From Verrucomicrobiota bacterium (GTDB lineage: Bacteria > Verrucomicrobiota > Verrucomicrobiia > Limisphaerales > JADLHS01), in assembly GCA_029573725.1 (NCBI GenBank), contig JAKQDQ010000178.1, positions 401,174 through 465,173 of the forward strand: a stretch of DNA of 64,000 nucleotides, read 5' to 3'. This document shows positions 51,559 through 62,567 of the stretch, in pieces. Position 1 is the stretch's first letter; every line of letters starts with the position of its first letter. Both the position numbers and the translations under genes were made by a program. A model generated the notes under the pieces. It was not told where the DNA came from and ran no database searches. It worked only from the letters and a program-made list of their open reading frames with translations.

Positions 51559-52737
51559 TCAGGCATAGAGCCGGTGCGGTTGCGTCCGCTCCGCCCAGCC
51601 GGGTGCCCGGGTCCAATCGTCAATGCTGGCGTTCCCATGGATCGCCGGTTGCATCAACGCTTCCCGCAGGTCCACCCGTCCGATCAAGCGCTCAAAATGT
51701 CCGGTGCCCTCCGGGTTGGCGGCGGTGGGATAAGCGGCCCATTGGAAACGGGATTGAGGGCAATGAATCACCGCCTGCAGGAGTCGCAGTCCGGCGGCCA
51801 CCGGCCGCACGCAGCCGTCCTGGCGGATGTGCAACCGCACCCCCGCGCAAGGGATGCCGGCGTGGGGATTCTGCGTGGGGGTGAATGTGCAGGGGGCCAC
51901 GGTCAGACCCGGGAGTGGCTGGGATTGGAACTGCGTTACGAGGGCCGGGGCCTGCAACCACGGCGCGCCGATTACTTGAAACGGGAGCGGCGTGCCCCGG
52001 CCGACGCTCAGATTGGTCGCCTCGAACAGCCCGAGCCCCGGATACAGCAGGGCGGATTCGTAACTTGGCATGGCGGGTGAAGGGGGCACAAACGGGAGAC
52101 CTGTCGCCGGCCAGCGCAGCGAACGTTGCCAGCCGGCACACGCCACCACTTCAAGCGGTGCATGCAGTTGCTGCTCGAAGTTCCACAGCCGCGCGAGTTC
52201 GCCCAGGGTCAGCGAATGGCGGATGGGAATGGCCGCCCGCCCCAAAAAACTCGCCGTCGTTTGCACATCCAGCACCGGACCTTCGGCGGCTGACAAGTCT
52301 CCGCCCAGCGGATTGGGGCGGTCCAGAAGGATGAGCGGAATGCCCGCTGCCGCGCAGGCCTCCAGCACGTGGGACAGGGTCCAGAGGTAGGTGTAAAAGC
52401 GTGTGCCCACATCCGGCAGATCGAACAAAACCGCATCCAAATCCACCAGACTTTCCGGCGCGGGCCGCATCCGCTCGCCGTATAAACTGACCACCGGCAG
52501 ACGCGTCAGGGGATCGTACCCATCGGCCACGGGTGCGCCATCGGCCGCCCGGACGAACAGTCCATGTTCCGGAGCAAAGAGCCGGACCAGATGGAAGCCG
52601 GCCTCCTGCAGGGCGCGGCGGCCCGGCCGCTGCGGGGACTGCGCGGTGAATGCGGCGGCGTTGGTGACGAGCCCGAAACGGCGGCCATCCGGCGGGGTGG
52701 TGAGCCATTGGTCCAGGCCAAAACGTATCGCATGCAT
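51559..52737 (-). CDS. DUF1343 / GH171 exo-beta-N-acetylmuramidase-like protein (NamZ family)
   Basis: 392 residues. The DUF1343 family, of which Bacillus subtilis NamZ is an exo-muramidase that removes terminal MurNAc from peptidoglycan fragments, has all its hallmarks here: [44 protein letters not shown] and [10 protein letters not shown]. The C-terminal half has [20 protein letters not shown] and [21 protein letters not shown]. No signal peptide is evident from the ATG at 52737 (the frame extends 16 codons upstream), so it may act in the cytoplasm on recycled muropeptides. It follows the ceramidase-like gene by 48 bp. Confidence 0.88.
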   Translation of the reverse strand: MHAIRFGLDQWLTTPPDGRRFGLVTNAAAFTAQSPQRPGRRALQEAGFHLVRLFAPEHGLFVRAADGAPVADGYDPLTRLPVVSLYGERMRPAPESLVDLDAVLFDLPDVGTRFYTYLWTLSHVLEACAAAGIPLILLDRPNPLGGDLSAAEGPVLDVQTTASFLGRAAIPIRHSLTLGELARLWNFEQQLHAPLEVVACAGWQRSLRWPATGLPFVPPSPAMPSYESALLYPGLGLFEATNLSVGRGTPLPFQVIGAPWLQAPALVTQFQSQPLPGLTVAPCTFTPTQNPHAGIPCAGVRLHIRQDGCVRPVAAGLRLLQAVIHCPQSRFQWAAYPTAANPEGTGHFERLIGRVDLREALMQPAIHGNASIDDWTRAPGWAERTQPHRLYA

Positions 52738-52785
52738 GGTTCGGCAGGACCGGGCAGTGCGGCCGGCGCACGCCTGATGGTTCAC

Positions 52786-54189
52786 TCAAGGTTGCGTCCT
52801 GCCCAAGGCTTGCGCCAGCGCCCGACGCATGACCGTTTCCGTCATGGGCTGCACCCAGCAATAATGGTCCTCATAACCGTCGCGCCAGCAGGCGTCCGTG
52901 GGGATGTAGCCCGGAGCGCCATCGCCAAATCCGGCCACCATGACAAACGACTTGGGCCGCAGCTGCTGCGCAGCCAGCTGGTAGCCGACGAAACTTTCCG
53001 CCGGCAAAATGGTGAACAGGGCGGCGCCGTCGTTCAAATCCAGGCAGGGCACATCCACGGGCTGGTCCCGGCTGACGCGGGCCCGCCAACTCAAACCGAG
53101 CGCGGCGGAAATCCGTTGCCAGCGGGTGGCGTTGGTGTTGGCCAGCGTCGCGCGCATGGCGGGGATGGTGAAGGCGCCGGTGTCCCGCGGGGGCAGGCGC
53201 AATTCCGCGGCGCGAAAAGTGACGCGTTTCAGGGGCTGCCGCCGGGTGTGTTGCCAGGCGTCCACCATGCCCTGATACAGCCGCCCGGCGAGGACGGCAC
53301 GATTGGTCGGATCGCCGGTGTTGTATTTGCCCGCCGTGGTGTCCCCCGCGCATCCGGTGAAATAGATTTGAAAGACCGCCGGATCATCCTGTTGCCGGCG
53401 CTGCCGGGCCAGCCCGGGAAAATCAGCGGAGACGCCCCCCCGGCCGTAATGACTCATCGGATGAATGGCATAACAACTCCACGCCAGCAGCGGCGTTTCC
53501 CCGTTCCAAAGACTCAGAGTCTTGAGCCACGGATCAATCTCGCCCTCCGGCGCGTGATAGAGATCGCCGCTCATGCTGCCGCGCTCCCAGGTGATCTTGC
53601 CGTCCGGGCGGACGATGCGCCGGTTCGAGGCCAGTTTTTCAATCCGGGCCTGCCCTAAACCGCAATGCGTGACGCGCCGCGCGGTGGGCAGCGCCTGGCG
53701 CAGGGCGGCAGCGGTGCGCTGCACCGCGCGCTCGTGAAACTCCGGATCGCAGTTCCAACCGGGCAGCCCCTGGTCGTCCAGCAACCGTTGCGCAGTCAGA
53801 TCACAGATGGGGGCGTCGTGCTGATGCACCGTGGCCAGCATCACGCGTTGCGGCGTGGTGCCCGCCGCGCGGGCCAGCACTTCGCGCCAGCGATCGTACG
53901 AGTCGTTGTTGCATTGACACCAATCCAACGCCACGACCACGATCGGCTGATCGGCCCCCAGCAGCACAAAACCCTTGGCGAACAGCGGATCAACGATTTC
54001 ACGCGCATCCGCCACGCCACCCCCCATGCAGGCGTGGCCGATGGGAATCGTGATGTCCGCCTCGAAGGTGGCAACGCGAAATGCGGCGGGGGCGGTGAAC
54101 CACGGGAGCACGCCCAGCCACGTGACGAGCCAGCGCCGGGCGAGGACTCGCAACGGAAACCAAAGAACAGTCTGCAGATGCACAATCAC
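52786..54189 (-). CDS. Neutral/alkaline ceramidase-like secreted protein
   Basis: 467 residues from a GTG at 54189 (GTG at 54183 is equally possible), chosen because a signal/anchor segment follows (WLVTWLGVLPWFTAPAAF). The body resembles the N-terminal domain of neutral/alkaline non-lysosomal ceramidases: ADITIPIGHACMGGG, LATVHQHDAPICD (metal-binding His), LLAWSCYAIHPMSHYGRGGV and FQIYFTGCAGDTTAGKYN. These domains bind zinc, but in Verrucomicrobia and Planctomycetes many relatives have unknown substrates, so ceramide is not assured. Same strand and 48 bp upstream of the DUF1343 gene, probably one operon. Confidence 0.8.
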   Translation of the reverse strand: MIVHLQTVLWFPLRVLARRWLVTWLGVLPWFTAPAAFRVATFEADITIPIGHACMGGGVADAREIVDPLFAKGFVLLGADQPIVVVALDWCQCNNDSYDRWREVLARAAGTTPQRVMLATVHQHDAPICDLTAQRLLDDQGLPGWNCDPEFHERAVQRTAAALRQALPTARRVTHCGLGQARIEKLASNRRIVRPDGKITWERGSMSGDLYHAPEGEIDPWLKTLSLWNGETPLLAWSCYAIHPMSHYGRGGVSADFPGLARQRRQQDDPAVFQIYFTGCAGDTTAGKYNTGDPTNRAVLAGRLYQGMVDAWQHTRRQPLKRVTFRAAELRLPPRDTGAFTIPAMRATLANTNATRWQRISAALGLSWRARVSRDQPVDVPCLDLNDGAALFTILPAESFVGYQLAAQQLRPKSFVMVAGFGDGAPGYIPTDACWRDGYEDHYCWVQPMTETVMRRALAQALGRTQP

Positions 54190-54383
54190 TGACTTGGCCC
54201 ATTCCTGCGCCGCGCTCAAGTAAAAACCACGCGCCGGCCCGCCACCGCTGTGCGCACGCTTCCGATCCGCTGCGTGCGCCACGGATGATCCGCCGCAGGT
54301 TTGCCGTTGCCTCTCTTGCCCCCTGCCGGCGTTATCGCTTTCTTCTCTGCAGGCCGCTTCGCGGGGGCGGCGGCCACCGCCGG

Positions 54384-54699
54384 CATGGCCCGCAAGTGAC
54401 GCGTGGAGTATCCCGGGGCGATTTATCCTGTGATGAATCGTGGCGAGCGCCGGGAGGAGATTTTCAAAGATGACCAGGACCGGGAGCGGATGATTGCTGA
54501 AGAATTGCAGCGTCGCAAATGGCGGGCGGGCGGTTTGGCGGCGTGGGCGAAAGGCGACTTGAGCAAGGTGGCAATAGCGGCGCCGGTGCGGGCGGAGACG
54601 GTGGTGACGGTGGCGTGGCTGGCGAACCGATTGCAGATGGGCACGGCAGGCTATGTGAACAACCGTTTGTACCGGTGGCGACAAGGAGTCCTCAGGTGA
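54384..54699 (+). pseudogene. RAYT transposase remnant, copy 1 (internally deleted)
   Basis: The frame reads MARK-stop and then VEYPGAIYPVMNRGERREEI, the N-terminus of a REP-associated tyrosine transposase (Y1/HUH, TnpA_REP). It passes directly to the family's C-terminus (AWAKGDLSKVAIAAPVRAET, then LANRLQMGTAGYVNNRLYRW). The middle ~130 residues, which hold the HUH histidines and catalytic Tyr, are missing. A TGA at codon 5 breaks it as well. An almost identical copy lies at 63227. REP-like motifs follow directly. It forms the left boundary of the restriction-modification-like island. Confidence 0.85.
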
Positions 54700-54713
54700 A
54701 TGATGTGAGTGAA

Positions 54714-54739
54714 CAATACCAAGAACTGACCCCTTTCCG
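54714..54739 (+). repeat. REP-like motif 1
   Basis: Contains CCAAGAACTGACCCCTTTCC directly after RAYT remnant copy 1. The same motif occurs at 54772 (one change), 63552 and, inverted, at 63172. It is the probable cognate REP sequence of the RAYT element. Confidence 0.8.
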
Positions 54740-54771
54740 TCCCTGTAGGGGAGAAGCCGCCCAGAGTTGTC

Positions 54772-54796
54772 ATTACCAAGAACCGACCCCTTTACG
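54772..54796 (+). repeat. REP-like motif 2
   Basis: Contains CCAAGAACCGACCCCTTTAC, a variant of the motif at 54714 in the same orientation, 58 bp further on. Confidence 0.75.
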
Positions 54797-55024
54797 CGAG
54801 CCGCTACTTCCGTTTTCGGTTCCGCATCTGCGTTCATACTTGGCTTTCGACCTTCGACATCCGCCCTCCACATTCCGCACTCCGCACTCCGCACTCCGTC
54901 TTTCTACCACAGGCTTTTTGAAGAACCGCAAGTCCTCAGCTTCCACGCAGAATCCGCACTGTCAGGCGCTGCCTCGAACTGCCGCGCACAGACCCACGCC
55001 GACACACTTTTTTCAAAAAAACTT

Positions 55025-55030
55025 TTGACA
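55025..55030 (+). promoter_or_regulatory. Possible -35 element for the restriction-modification-like operon
   Basis: A perfect TTGACA right after an A-tract/T-tract stretch, 70 bp before the first methylase start codon. I see no good -10 box at 16-18 bp, so this rests on the -35 and the position only. Confidence 0.35.
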
Positions 55031-55100
55031 GGGTTTGGAATTGGAAAGTCCGCTCTCGCCACGGACCTGCGCCATCACTATCCTTCGCAAGCCTTTGGCC

Positions 55101-55745
55101 ATGAGCCTCGTTAAATCCAAACAACGCGTCGCCGACCACGGGGAAGTCTTCACGCCCCCGTGGATGGTCGAGGCCATGCTCGACCTCGTCAAAGGCGAGA
55201 CCGAGCGCATTGACTCGCGGTTTCTTGAACCCGCTTGCGGCAACGGCAACTTTCTCGTCCAAATCCTCCGCCGCAAGCTCGCCGCCGTGGAACTCAAATA
55301 CGGCCCGTCCGATTTCGAGCGCCGCCACTACGCGCTGCTCGCTTTGATGTGCGTTTACGGCATTGAGCTGCTGCCGGACAACATCGCCGACTGCCGCGCC
55401 AACCTCCTCGAAATCTTTGCCGAGTACTTGCAACTCGAACCGTCCGACGACTTCTATCGCGCCGCCGTCTGTGTGCTTTCGGTCAACCTCATTCACGGCG
55501 ACGCCATGACCATGCGCACCGGGGACGATCTGCCGATCACCTTTGCCGAGTGGGGCTATCTCTGGAAAGGCCGCTTTCAACGGCGAGACTTCAGCCTCCA
55601 AAGCCTCACGCTGTCTTCGACCTTCAGCGCCGACGACTCGCTCTTTTCCCAACTCGGCAAACACGAGATCTTCACCCCCACCAGGACCTACCCGCCGATG
55701 ACGGTTAGTGAACTGGTTGCCGCCACGCCGGAGGCATCCCTATGA
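55101..55745 (+). CDS. Short N6-adenine DNA methylase-like protein (motif I half)
   Basis: 214 residues. It starts with the motif X-like GEVFTPPWMVEAMLDLV (residues 15-31) and has a canonical SAM-binding motif I, FLEPACGNGNF (41-51), then GIELLPDNIADCRANLL and LIHGDAMTM. The catalytic motif IV (NPPY/DPPY) is absent and the protein ends ~80 residues after the region where it would be expected, so it is either a partner subunit or inactive alone. The start at 55101 is preferred over the open upstream frame because MSLVKSKQRVADHGEVFTPP is family-like. Its TGA overlaps the ATG of the rhuM-like gene (ATGA), indicating translational coupling. Confidence 0.85.
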   Translation: MSLVKSKQRVADHGEVFTPPWMVEAMLDLVKGETERIDSRFLEPACGNGNFLVQILRRKLAAVELKYGPSDFERRHYALLALMCVYGIELLPDNIADCRANLLEIFAEYLQLEPSDDFYRAAVCVLSVNLIHGDAMTMRTGDDLPITFAEWGYLWKGRFQRRDFSLQSLTLSSTFSADDSLFSQLGKHEIFTPTRTYPPMTVSELVAATPEASL

Positions 55746-56788
55746 GCGACGAGCCTTTGCCGAAGTCGGAAATCATTCTCTACCAGACCGAGGACGGGCA
55801 GACGCGCGTGCAATGCCGGTTCGCGGATGAAAACGTCTGGATGACGCAGGCGTTGATGGCGGAATTATTTCAAAAGGATGTCCGCACGATCAACGAGCAC
55901 ATCCGGAACATTTTTGAGGAGGGTGAATTGAGCCGGGAGTCAACCATCCGGAAATTCCGGATAGTTCGACCGGAAGGCAGCCGTCAGGTGATGCGGGAGA
56001 TTGAGCATTACAATCTGGACGGCATCATCGCTGTCGGCTACCGCGTGAAATCGGCGCGCGGCACGCAGTTCCGGCAATGGGCCACCGCGCGGTTGAAGGA
56101 ATATCTCGTCAAGGGCTTCACCATGGATGACGAGCGGCTCAAGAACCCGCCGGGCAAAGGCCACGTGGATTACTTCGATGAGTTGCTGGCGCGCATCCGG
56201 GACATCCGCGCCAGCGAGCGCCGGATGTATCTGCGGGTGCGGGAAATCCTGGCGCTGGCGGCGGATTACGAGCCGGACGAGCCGGAGACGCAGGTGTTTT
56301 TCCAGACCATCCAGAACAAGCTGCACTTTGCCGCCACGGGCAAGACGGCGGCGGAACTCATCGCCGAACGCGCGGACGCCACGCAGCCGAACATGGGCCT
56401 CACCGCCTGGCACGGCGGCGTGGTGCGGAAGGGGGATGTGACCATTGCCAAGAACTATCTGCGCGAGCCCGAAATCGAGGAGTTGAACCGGCTGGTGGTG
56501 ATGTTCCTGGACTTCGCGGAAGATCAGGCCCGGAGGCGGAAGCAAATCTTCCGGCAAAACTGGCTCACGCGGCTGCATGACTTCCTGAACCTGAACGAGC
56601 GGGCGATTCTCCCCGATGCCGGCAAGGTGAGCCGCGAGGAAGCCCACCAACGAGCCGAAGCCGAGTATGATCGCTTCGCCGCCCGCCGCCGCGCCGCGTT
56701 GGAAGCGCAAGGCGAGGCGGATTTGCTCGGCTCGCTGACCGAAGAAGTGAAGCAGCTGAAACGGACCAGGAAGGGAAAGAAGCCATGA
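55742..56788 (+). CDS. RhuM family protein (virulence RhuM / Fic-associated type)
   Basis: 348 residues. N-terminal DNA-binding-like part with VWMTQALMAELFQKDVRTIN and HIRNIFEEGELSRESTIRKF, a BRO-like segment YNLDGIIAVGYRVKSARGTQ and FRQWATARLKEYLVKGFTMD, then a helical C-terminus with DFAEDQARRRKQIFRQNWL. RhuM was named in a Salmonella pathogenicity island but its biochemical role is unknown; family members recur inside restriction-modification loci. Here it is embedded by ATGA overlaps on both sides, so it is surely part of the system. It has no nuclease motif; a regulatory or DNA-binding subunit is my guess. Confidence 0.9.
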   Translation: MSDEPLPKSEIILYQTEDGQTRVQCRFADENVWMTQALMAELFQKDVRTINEHIRNIFEEGELSRESTIRKFRIVRPEGSRQVMREIEHYNLDGIIAVGYRVKSARGTQFRQWATARLKEYLVKGFTMDDERLKNPPGKGHVDYFDELLARIRDIRASERRMYLRVREILALAADYEPDEPETQVFFQTIQNKLHFAATGKTAAELIAERADATQPNMGLTAWHGGVVRKGDVTIAKNYLREPEIEELNRLVVMFLDFAEDQARRRKQIFRQNWLTRLHDFLNLNERAILPDAGKVSREEAHQRAEAEYDRFAARRRAALEAQGEADLLGSLTEEVKQLKRTRKGKKP

Positions 56789-58359
56789 CCGCCCAAGTCC
56801 CCTTCACCCTGCGCGGGCGCAACCCGGACGTGCTCACCTGCATCGCCAACCTCTCCAACGACGAGGTGTTCACCCCGCCCGAGTTTGCCAACCGCATGCT
56901 CGACACCCTCGCCAAGGCTTGGGCGGCGAACCACAAGGGCGCAAATATCTGGGCCGACAAGACGGTGAAGTTCCTCGACCCCTGCACCAAATCCGGCGTG
57001 TTCCTGCGCGAGATCACCAAGCGCCTCACCGCCGGGCTGGAGCACGACATTCCGAACCTGGAACAGCGCGTGGACCACATCCTCACCCGTCAGGTGTTCG
57101 GCATCGGCATCACGCAGATCACCAGCCTGCTCGCGCGCCGCAGCGTCTATTGCTCCAAGCACGCCACCGGCAAACACTCCATCGCCCGGACCTTCAAAAC
57201 CGACGATGGCAACATCTGGTTCAAGCGCCTCAAACACACTTGGGATGGTGATAAGTGCCAGTATTGCGGCGCGGGCAAATCTGTTTTCGACCGGGCGGCG
57301 GGACTGGAAACCCACGCCTACGCGTTCATTCACACCGACAACATCAAAACCCGGCTCGCCGGGATTTTTGGAGGCAACATGCAATTCGACGTCATCATTG
57401 GAAATCCACCGTATCAGATAGCGAGTGAGGGCGGCACACGCGACATTCCGATCTACAACAAGTTTGTGGAGCAGGCGAAGAACCTTGAGCCACGCTATCT
57501 CTCGATGGTCATTCCATCGCGTTGGATGGCGTCAGGACTTGGCCTCAGTGATTTTCGCAAAGTCATGCTTGAAGACCGGCATATCAGAAAGCTCGTGGAC
57601 TACGAGCGGATGGATACGGTATTCCCGGGCGTGGATTTCGAGGGCGGCATTTGCTACTTCCTGTGGGATCGCGATAACGCCGGTAAGTGCGAAGTCACCA
57701 CGGTTACCGGCGAGGAAACCATCGGGCCGATGCAGCGTGACCTGAACGAATACGATATTCTCGTGCGCGATAGCCGTGGGCTAAACATCCTCAAAAAGGT
57801 GTTGGCAGTAGGCGAGCCGTCCATCATCGACATTCTTTCCGCCGACAAGGAGTTTGGCTGGACGTCCAACTTCGATGAATTTCGAGAGGACAAAAGGCCT
57901 AGCGATGTCGCGCTGTATTATGGGCGTGCTGGCAAGCGGCTTGTCGGTGGCATTGCCCGCAAAGATGTCACGAAGAGTCCACATCTGATAGACAAGTGGA
58001 AGGTGATGGTCTCTGCGGCCTACGGCGAACGTGGCGCGCGGCCTGCGATGGTGCTTGGTCCTAGCTTCATTGCCGGATCACCTTCTGTTTGCACGCAGAC
58101 ATACTTGTTCTTTTATGTGGATTCAAAGAAGCAGGCTCAAAGTCTGCAAAGTTATCTCAATACTCGCTTCTTTCGCTTTCTGATTTCGTTGCGAAAGATC
58201 ACCCAGCACGCCACTCGCGCGACTTACACTTGGATTCCGCAACAGACATGGGATCGGGTCTGGACGGATGAGGCCCTTTACAAGAAATACGGGCTAAACA
58301 GCGCCGACATCGCCCACATCGAAGCCTGCATCCGCCCGAGAACTACCGCCGATGAGTAA
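56785..58359 (+). CDS. Eco57I-like N6-adenine DNA methylase with a cysteine-rich insertion
   Basis: 524 residues. Motif X-like DEVFTPPEFANRMLDTL (26-42), motif I FLDPCTKSGVF (63-73; the family norm is DPACGSGxF, so it is diverged), then motif IV NPPY at 207-210 in FDVIIGNPPYQIASEGGTRD. Between I and IV is an insertion with CSKH near residue 124 and CQYC at 158-161, a likely zinc ribbon. The C-terminal half (FRKVMLEDRHIRKLVDYERM, YLNTRFFRFLISLRKITQHA) resembles Eco57I/type IIG target-recognition regions. It overlaps rhuM by ATGA, and its end overlaps the first copy of the helicase 5' end. It would methylate adenine at an unknown site. Confidence 0.92.
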   Translation: MTAQVPFTLRGRNPDVLTCIANLSNDEVFTPPEFANRMLDTLAKAWAANHKGANIWADKTVKFLDPCTKSGVFLREITKRLTAGLEHDIPNLEQRVDHILTRQVFGIGITQITSLLARRSVYCSKHATGKHSIARTFKTDDGNIWFKRLKHTWDGDKCQYCGAGKSVFDRAAGLETHAYAFIHTDNIKTRLAGIFGGNMQFDVIIGNPPYQIASEGGTRDIPIYNKFVEQAKNLEPRYLSMVIPSRWMASGLGLSDFRKVMLEDRHIRKLVDYERMDTVFPGVDFEGGICYFLWDRDNAGKCEVTTVTGEETIGPMQRDLNEYDILVRDSRGLNILKKVLAVGEPSIIDILSADKEFGWTSNFDEFREDKRPSDVALYYGRAGKRLVGGIARKDVTKSPHLIDKWKVMVSAAYGERGARPAMVLGPSFIAGSPSVCTQTYLFFYVDSKKQAQSLQSYLNTRFFRFLISLRKITQHATRATYTWIPQQTWDRVWTDEALYKKYGLNSADIAHIEACIRPRTTADE

Positions 58360-58461
58360 GCCACTCGAAGAAATTCTCGCGCCGAAGCCGGAGGCGCGTC
58401 CGCGCATCTACGCCTACTTGATTGCCGACAAGGCGCACGCGGGTTTGCTCAAGGTCGGCCA

Positions 58462-58538
58462 GACCACTCCTGTCCTTTCCCTCTCCTCTCCTTTCGAAGG
58501 AGCGGAGAGGGTGGCCGCAGGCCGGGAGAGGCGTGGTC
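58462..58538 (+). repeat. 77-bp palindromic element A, copy 1
   Basis: Bounded by GACCAC and GTGGTC, with nested inverted repeats around CTCCTTTCGAAGGAG. It abuts the first truncated helicase 5' end. Same orientation as copy 2, opposite to copy 3 (60213). Confidence 0.85.
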
Positions 58539-58556
58539 GTTCGAGTTCGCGCCTTC

Positions 58557-58608
58557 ACTCCCTCTCCTCCATTCGGAATGGAGGAGAGGGCCGGGGAGAG
58601 GAGGGACT
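58557..58608 (+). repeat. 52-bp palindromic element B, copy 1
   Basis: Core CTCCATTCGGAATGGAG flanked by complementary CCTCTC/GAGAGG tracts. An equal copy is at 58983 and an inverted partial copy at 59483. Confidence 0.75.
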
Positions 58609-58639
58609 CGGGTTCATGCGAATGAGGGCCGGAAGGATT

Positions 58640-58690
58640 TCCCCTCTCCCCAACCCTCTCCCCGCTCGTGCCTCGCGGGGAGAGGGAGTC
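58640..58690 (+). repeat. Palindromic element C, copy 1
   Basis: CCCTCTCCCC arms around CTCGTGCCTCGCGGGGAGAG. A partial second copy is at 58727-58756. It belongs to the same CT/GA-rich palindrome cluster as A and B. Confidence 0.6.
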
Positions 58691-58726
58691 GAAAGCCCAG
58701 AGCTTCATGGCAGCCGCGCTGCGGGA

Positions 58727-58756
58727 CCCGCTCGTGCCTCGCGGGGAGAGGGAGTC
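58727..58756 (+). repeat. Palindromic element C, partial copy 2
   Basis: Repeats CCCGCTCGTGCCTCGCGGGG and the following GAGAGGGAGTC of copy 1, just before the second duplicated helicase 5' end. Confidence 0.6.
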
Positions 58757-58887
58757 CGACGAAGCCGGTCCGCGCCCATGAGTAAACCCCTCGAAGAAAT
58801 TCTCGCACCCAAGCCGGAGGCGCGGCCGCGCATCTACGCCTACGCGATTGACGACAAGGCGCACGCGGGTTTGCTCAAGGTCGGCCA

Positions 58888-58964
58888 GACCACTCCTCTC
58901 CCTGCCCTCTCCTCTCCTTCCGAAGGAGCGGAGAGCGTGGCCGCAGGCCGGGAGGGGCGTGGTC
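58888..58964 (+). repeat. 77-bp palindromic element A, copy 2
   Basis: Exactly the same length and layout as copy 1, with a few substitutions. It abuts the second truncated helicase 5' end at the same GACCAC position. Confidence 0.85.
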
Positions 58965-58982
58965 GTTCGAGTTCGCGTATTC

Positions 58983-59034
58983 ACTCCCTCTCCTCCATTC
59001 GGAATGGAGGAGAGGGCCGGGGAGAGGAGGGACT
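58983..59034 (+). repeat. 52-bp palindromic element B, copy 2
   Basis: Same length as the copy at 58557. It ends 6 bp before the DUF559 start codon. Confidence 0.75.
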
Positions 59035-59040
59035 CGTCAC

Positions 59041-59564
59041 ATGAATCCCACCGCGCGCGCCCGGCAACTTCGCCGCGAACAGACCGACGAGGAAAAGGAA
59101 CTTTGGCGGGCCGTCAAGGCGGGACGGTTCGCGGGCTTCAAGTTCCGGCGTCAGCATCCGGCGGGCAGATTCTTTCTCGACTGCTATTGCCCGCTGGCGC
59201 GCCTGGCGGTGGAATTGGATGGCTTTCAACACGGGTTGCCGGAAGGAATCCAACGCGATGAGGAGCGGGAAGCATTTCTTGCGGACCAAGACATTGAGGT
59301 GTTGCGATTTTGGAATCATCAGTGGAACAAGAATCGCGAGGGCGTATTGCTGGAAATCTGGCACGCACTCCACCGGCGGACGGGTTGCGTGAAGGTGATG
59401 CGAAAAGAACAGAATCACCGGTTCGCGCCGCCACAGCCGGAGCAGTTGACCGGTGAGCCGAAACCGTTGCCCAGAAAACGAACCTCCTCTCCCCGGCCCT
59501 CTCCTCCATCCGATGGAGGAGAGGGTGTCCGGAGGACGGGAGCGGCGGCAGCAGGAGCGCGCCG

Positions 59565-59568
<4 letters not shown>
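59041..59568 (+). CDS. DUF559 (Vsr-fold) endonuclease-like protein with a repeat-encoded tail
   Basis: 175 residues. Residues 1-~115 are a DUF559 domain: ARQLRREQTDEEKELWRAV, then FAGFKFRRQHPAGRFFLDCY, LAVELDGFQHG (acidic metal site) and QDIEVLRFWNHQW. DUF559 proteins share the Vsr/type II endonuclease fold and are thought to be nucleases. The tail after ~residue 145 (SSPRPSPPSDGGEGVRR) is read from a palindromic repeat and is probably not native. Its TGA overlaps the helicase ATG (ATGA). It sits between the methylase and helicase genes, whose original junction (methylase stop/helicase start) is preserved upstream, so it looks inserted. Confidence 0.85.
59483..59525 (-). repeat. Palindromic element B, partial inverted copy 3
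   Basis: CCTCCTCTCCCCGGCCCTCT followed by a CCATCCGATGG centre and GAGGAGAGGG; reverse orientation to the copies at 58557 and 58983. It lies inside the 3' end of the DUF559 gene. Confidence 0.65.
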
Positions 59569-62213
<2,645 letters not shown>

Positions 62214-62218
62214 GGAAC

Positions 62219-62520
62219 ATGAAATGCGCAACCGAAGACGTGAGCATCATTGTTGACGGCGCAGAATTCTACCCGTTCGTCCGGGCCTTGAAACGCTCAG
62301 ATCACCCGAGCGATGTTGGCGATGCGACATTGTGGGTTCAAGATGACGCGTTGCACGCCAGCACCACCAGTGCATCTGAGAATCCGCGGCAAAGAATTTG
62401 TTCGGCTCGTCCACCTCGGTTGGGATGCCAAAGCCGCAGGCCCTCTCAAGATCTTGTTCCGGCCTGTAATCGGCGTCATCTCGCTCCCCCGCTCCTCAGC
62501 GAAAGCCAAATTCTTCAAGC
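62219..62520 (+). pseudogene. Broken gene following the helicase, unknown function
   Basis: It starts with an ATG 5 bp after the helicase stop, so it was part of the operon. The first ~45 codons (MKCATEDVSIIVDGAEFYPF, then VRALKRSDHPSDVGDATLWV) read well. Around 62350-62375 the plausible continuation moves to the +1 frame (VHLRIRGKEFVRLVHLGW, then DAKAAGPLKILFRPVIGVIS). After ~62520 both frames run into sequence antisense to the HTH gene, so the end is lost. No family recognised. The frameshift could be a sequencing error, but the missing end could not. Confidence 0.5.
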
Positions 62521-62567
62521 GTCTGCCAACGCGATCAAGCCTTGGCCAAATCCGGCAACGGGCAGTT

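Larger units (their letters stand above)
54700..55100. other. Gene-free stretch before the restriction-modification-like operon
   Basis: Holds the two REP-like motifs, a triple CCGCACT tandem at 54875-54898, an A/T-rich inverted run (TTTTTTCAAAAAAA) near 55008-55021 and a -35-like TTGACA just after it. No coding sequence seen. Confidence 0.5.
58352..59044 (+). pseudogene. Two tandem truncated copies of the helicase gene 5' end fused to repeat DNA
   Basis: A 230-codon frame made of the first ~37 codons of the GIY-YIG/helicase gene (MSKPLEEILAPKPEARPRIY), then repeat-encoded sequence, then the same 5' end again from an ATG at 58778, then repeat again. Both copies stop matching the intact gene (59565) right after ~110 bp at GACCAC, where a 77-bp palindromic element begins. 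Copy 1 keeps the original start context, overlapping the methylase stop. It is unlikely to make a functional protein: only the first strands of the GIY-YIG fold are present. Confidence 0.8.

Noticed and set aside
54403-54699. Considered an active transposase
   Set aside because: The HUH and Tyr catalytic region is missing and there is an early stop. Only the two ends of the RAYT protein remain.
58462-58760. CRISPR-like array in the CT/GA-rich repeats
   Set aside because: The repeats are palindromic elements of different lengths without regular spacers, and no cas genes are nearby.
58352-59044. Considered the 230-codon frame as a real gene
   Set aside because: It is a fusion of two copies of a neighbouring gene's first codons with repeat DNA; no complete domain.
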